Below are positions 62,982-64,000 of a DNA stretch of 64,000 bases, piece by piece; positions within the stretch are counted from its first letter, which is position 1; each line of letters opens with the position of its first letter. The DNA is taken from NCBI GenBank assembly GCA_902770195.1, contig CACXSA010000001.1, positions 124,001 to 188,000 on the forward strand. Direction: 5' to 3'. The notes under the pieces are model-generated. The model ran no database searches. It saw nothing but the letters and a program-made list of their open reading frames with translations, and was not told the DNA's origin. This DNA is from an uncultured Prevotellaceae bacterium (GTDB lineage: Bacteria > Bacteroidota > Bacteroidia > Bacteroidales > Bacteroidaceae). The translations under genes were made by a program, and so were the position numbers.

Positions 62982-63593
62982 ATGAGAAATATGAAAAAGA
63001 TATTGTTAGTGGCCCTTATGGCGATAATGTCCATCGTCTGTGAAGCACAGAATACCATGCGCGAGATCGGAACCTTCACTTTGCAACCTAAGATAGGTCT
63101 TGGTAGCGGATACCTCTCCGGCACTTGGGTTGCTGAGCCAAAAGAGAAAAGGAAGCTTGTGGCAGGTATTGTGATAGGTGTTGAAGGAGAGTATTATGCC
63201 GCCAAATGGTTGGGTGTTGCCGCAGGGATCAATTATGCCATGCAGGGATGGAAGTTTAACTATGAGGATGAGTCGGTGATAACCCGACTGAACTATCTGA
63301 ACATCCCGCTGACAGCCAATTTCTATGTGCTCAAAGGACTGGCAATCAAGACGGGTGCTCAGTTCGGCTTCCTGTTGAATGCCAAAGAGCGTGTTCATGA
63401 TGTGGATACAGATATTAAGGACCATTGCAAGAAATTCTGCTTTTCCATTCCCGTTGGTCTGTCTTACGAGTTTAACAATTTCGTAATTGATGCCCGATAC
63501 AATTTTGCAGTGACGAGGGTCATTGACAATGCAATGGACAAGAAACGTAGTGATTTGATTCAACTGACCGTCGGATATAAATTTGCTCTGTAA
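62982..63593 (+). CDS. Outer-membrane beta-barrel protein (PorT-like)
   Basis: A 203-residue protein with a signal peptide (KKILLVALMAIMSIVCEAQ, two possible starts at 62982 and 62991) and alternating strands typical of an eight-strand outer-membrane barrel: IVIGVEGEYYAAKWLGVAAGINYAM, LNIPLTANFYVLKGLAIKTGAQFGFLL and the closing IQLTVGYKFAL, which ends in an aromatic/hydrophobic pattern. Matches the outer membrane beta-barrel (OMP_b-brl_2) style common in Bacteroidetes. Specific role unknown. Confidence 0.85.
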   Translation: MRNMKKILLVALMAIMSIVCEAQNTMREIGTFTLQPKIGLGSGYLSGTWVAEPKEKRKLVAGIVIGVEGEYYAAKWLGVAAGINYAMQGWKFNYEDESVITRLNYLNIPLTANFYVLKGLAIKTGAQFGFLLNAKERVHDVDTDIKDHCKKFCFSIPVGLSYEFNNFVIDARYNFAVTRVIDNAMDKKRSDLIQLTVGYKFAL

Positions 63594-63605
63594 TAGACAG
63601 GATTT

Positions 63606-64000
63606 ATGGACAAGCAACCAATGGAAACGATAGTGCCTGTCTGGCGACAACGGCTGCATGAGTGGCGCACCACCCATGTCAGCGACAAGATGTTCTTGCT
63701 TATCTTGGCGTTTTTCGTTGGCTTTTTCTCCGCAGTGGCAGCGTTTGTCCTTCATGGGCTGATTAATCAGATTGTGGCTCTCTTGACAGGACATTTCTCG
63801 GCTGTCAGTTACAACTGGTTATATCTCGTCTATCCCGTAATAGGTATTTACTTGACTTCCCTGTTTGTGCGTTATATAGTCAAGGATAATATCTCGCATG
63901 GAATAACGCGAATACTCTATGCTATTTCCTCTAATCGCTCACGTCTGAAGGCACATAACACTTGGTCGAGTGTTATTGCATCTGCTATAACCATTGGTTT
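63606..64000 (+). CDS. ClC-family chloride channel/transporter, N-terminal part (runs off the right edge)
   Basis: 131 residues are visible from the ATG at 63606. After a short basic start, MFLLILAFFVGFFSAVAAFVLHGLINQIV and the following YLVYPVIGIYLTSLFVRYIV are the first helices typical of bacterial ClC proteins, with NTWSSVIASAITIG at the edge, where the conserved selectivity region would begin. It moves chloride, often in exchange with protons. The rest lies outside the window. Confidence 0.85.
   Translation, partial: MDKQPMETIVPVWRQRLHEWRTTHVSDKMFLLILAFFVGFFSAVAAFVLHGLINQIVALLTGHFSAVSYNWLYLVYPVIGIYLTSLFVRYIVKDNISHGITRILYAISSNRSRLKAHNTWSSVIASAITIG

Overview
The window reads as a chromosome segment of a Bacteroidales bacterium, most likely a Prevotella-like gut or rumen species. 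Support comes from repeated promoters of the Bacteroidota type (TTTG, about 20 bases, TAnnTTTG), secreted pectin enzymes with C-terminal tails like those of Prevotella exported proteins, the trp gene order B-E-G-D-C-F-A, a VirE_N-type primase/helicase gene and A-rich rather than Shine-Dalgarno leaders. No rRNA or tRNA gene was recognised.

Layout. (1) 1-12.2 kb, minus strand: a pectin-degradation block with a partial lipoprotein, a 1260-residue pectinesterase, two PL1 pectate lyases and a 1602-residue GH28-GH105-third hydrolase fusion. (2) 12.2-19.3 kb, minus strand: a complete trp operon preceded by a perfect promoter, a 16-codon leader peptide with three consecutive Trp codons and an attenuator. 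Its coding and intergenic DNA carries 7-bp repeats, in-frame palindromic insertions and a six-unit 22-bp palindrome array. (3) 19.4-21.2 kb, minus strand: a CbbX/SpoVK-type AAA+ ATPase with an acidic repeat linker and a possible 400-nt leader. (4) 22.0-44.7 kb, plus strand: one uninterrupted run of closely spaced genes. The first part is a membrane module (vWA protein, tubulin/FtsZ-like GTPase, second vWA protein, membrane transglutaminase-like protein). Next come a protein of unknown function, a CMP-sugar synthetase-like enzyme and an unknown membrane protein. The run then becomes a type III CRISPR-Cas locus: Cas6-like, HD-less Cas10, several Cas7/RAMP proteins including a tandem fusion, a CARF-HEPN nuclease, a small accessory protein and a membrane CARF protein. 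(5) 45.2-50.0 kb: a CRISPR array of 68 full repeats plus one truncated repeat, without cas1 or cas2 in the window. (6) 50.0-54.8 kb, minus strand: an ECF sigma factor, a C39-like/RyR protein, a second CbbX-like AAA+ ATPase and a helical Sel1-like protein. (7) 54.9-57.1 kb: a VirE_N/helicase gene bounded by two related long hairpins. (8) 57.2-64 kb: a candidate small RNA, ROK kinase, LysE transporter behind a duplicated promoter, DUF4924-like protein, rfbD, prfC, a YrdC/TsaC-like gene, an outer-membrane protein and a partial ClC channel.

How the parts may work together. The pectin block gives a secreted de-esterification, lyase and hydrolase path. In the central island the type III complex would detect foreign RNA, Cas10 (with intact aspartates in an SGDD motif) would make cyclic oligoadenylate, and the CARF-HEPN and CARF-membrane proteins would respond. 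The most unusual feature is that this CRISPR locus continues without a break from a tubulin-like/vWA/transglutaminase membrane module and is flanked on both sides by CbbX-like AAA+ genes, one of them in an ECF-sigma operon with a RyR-domain protein. Whether this is one functional system is inference from gene order.
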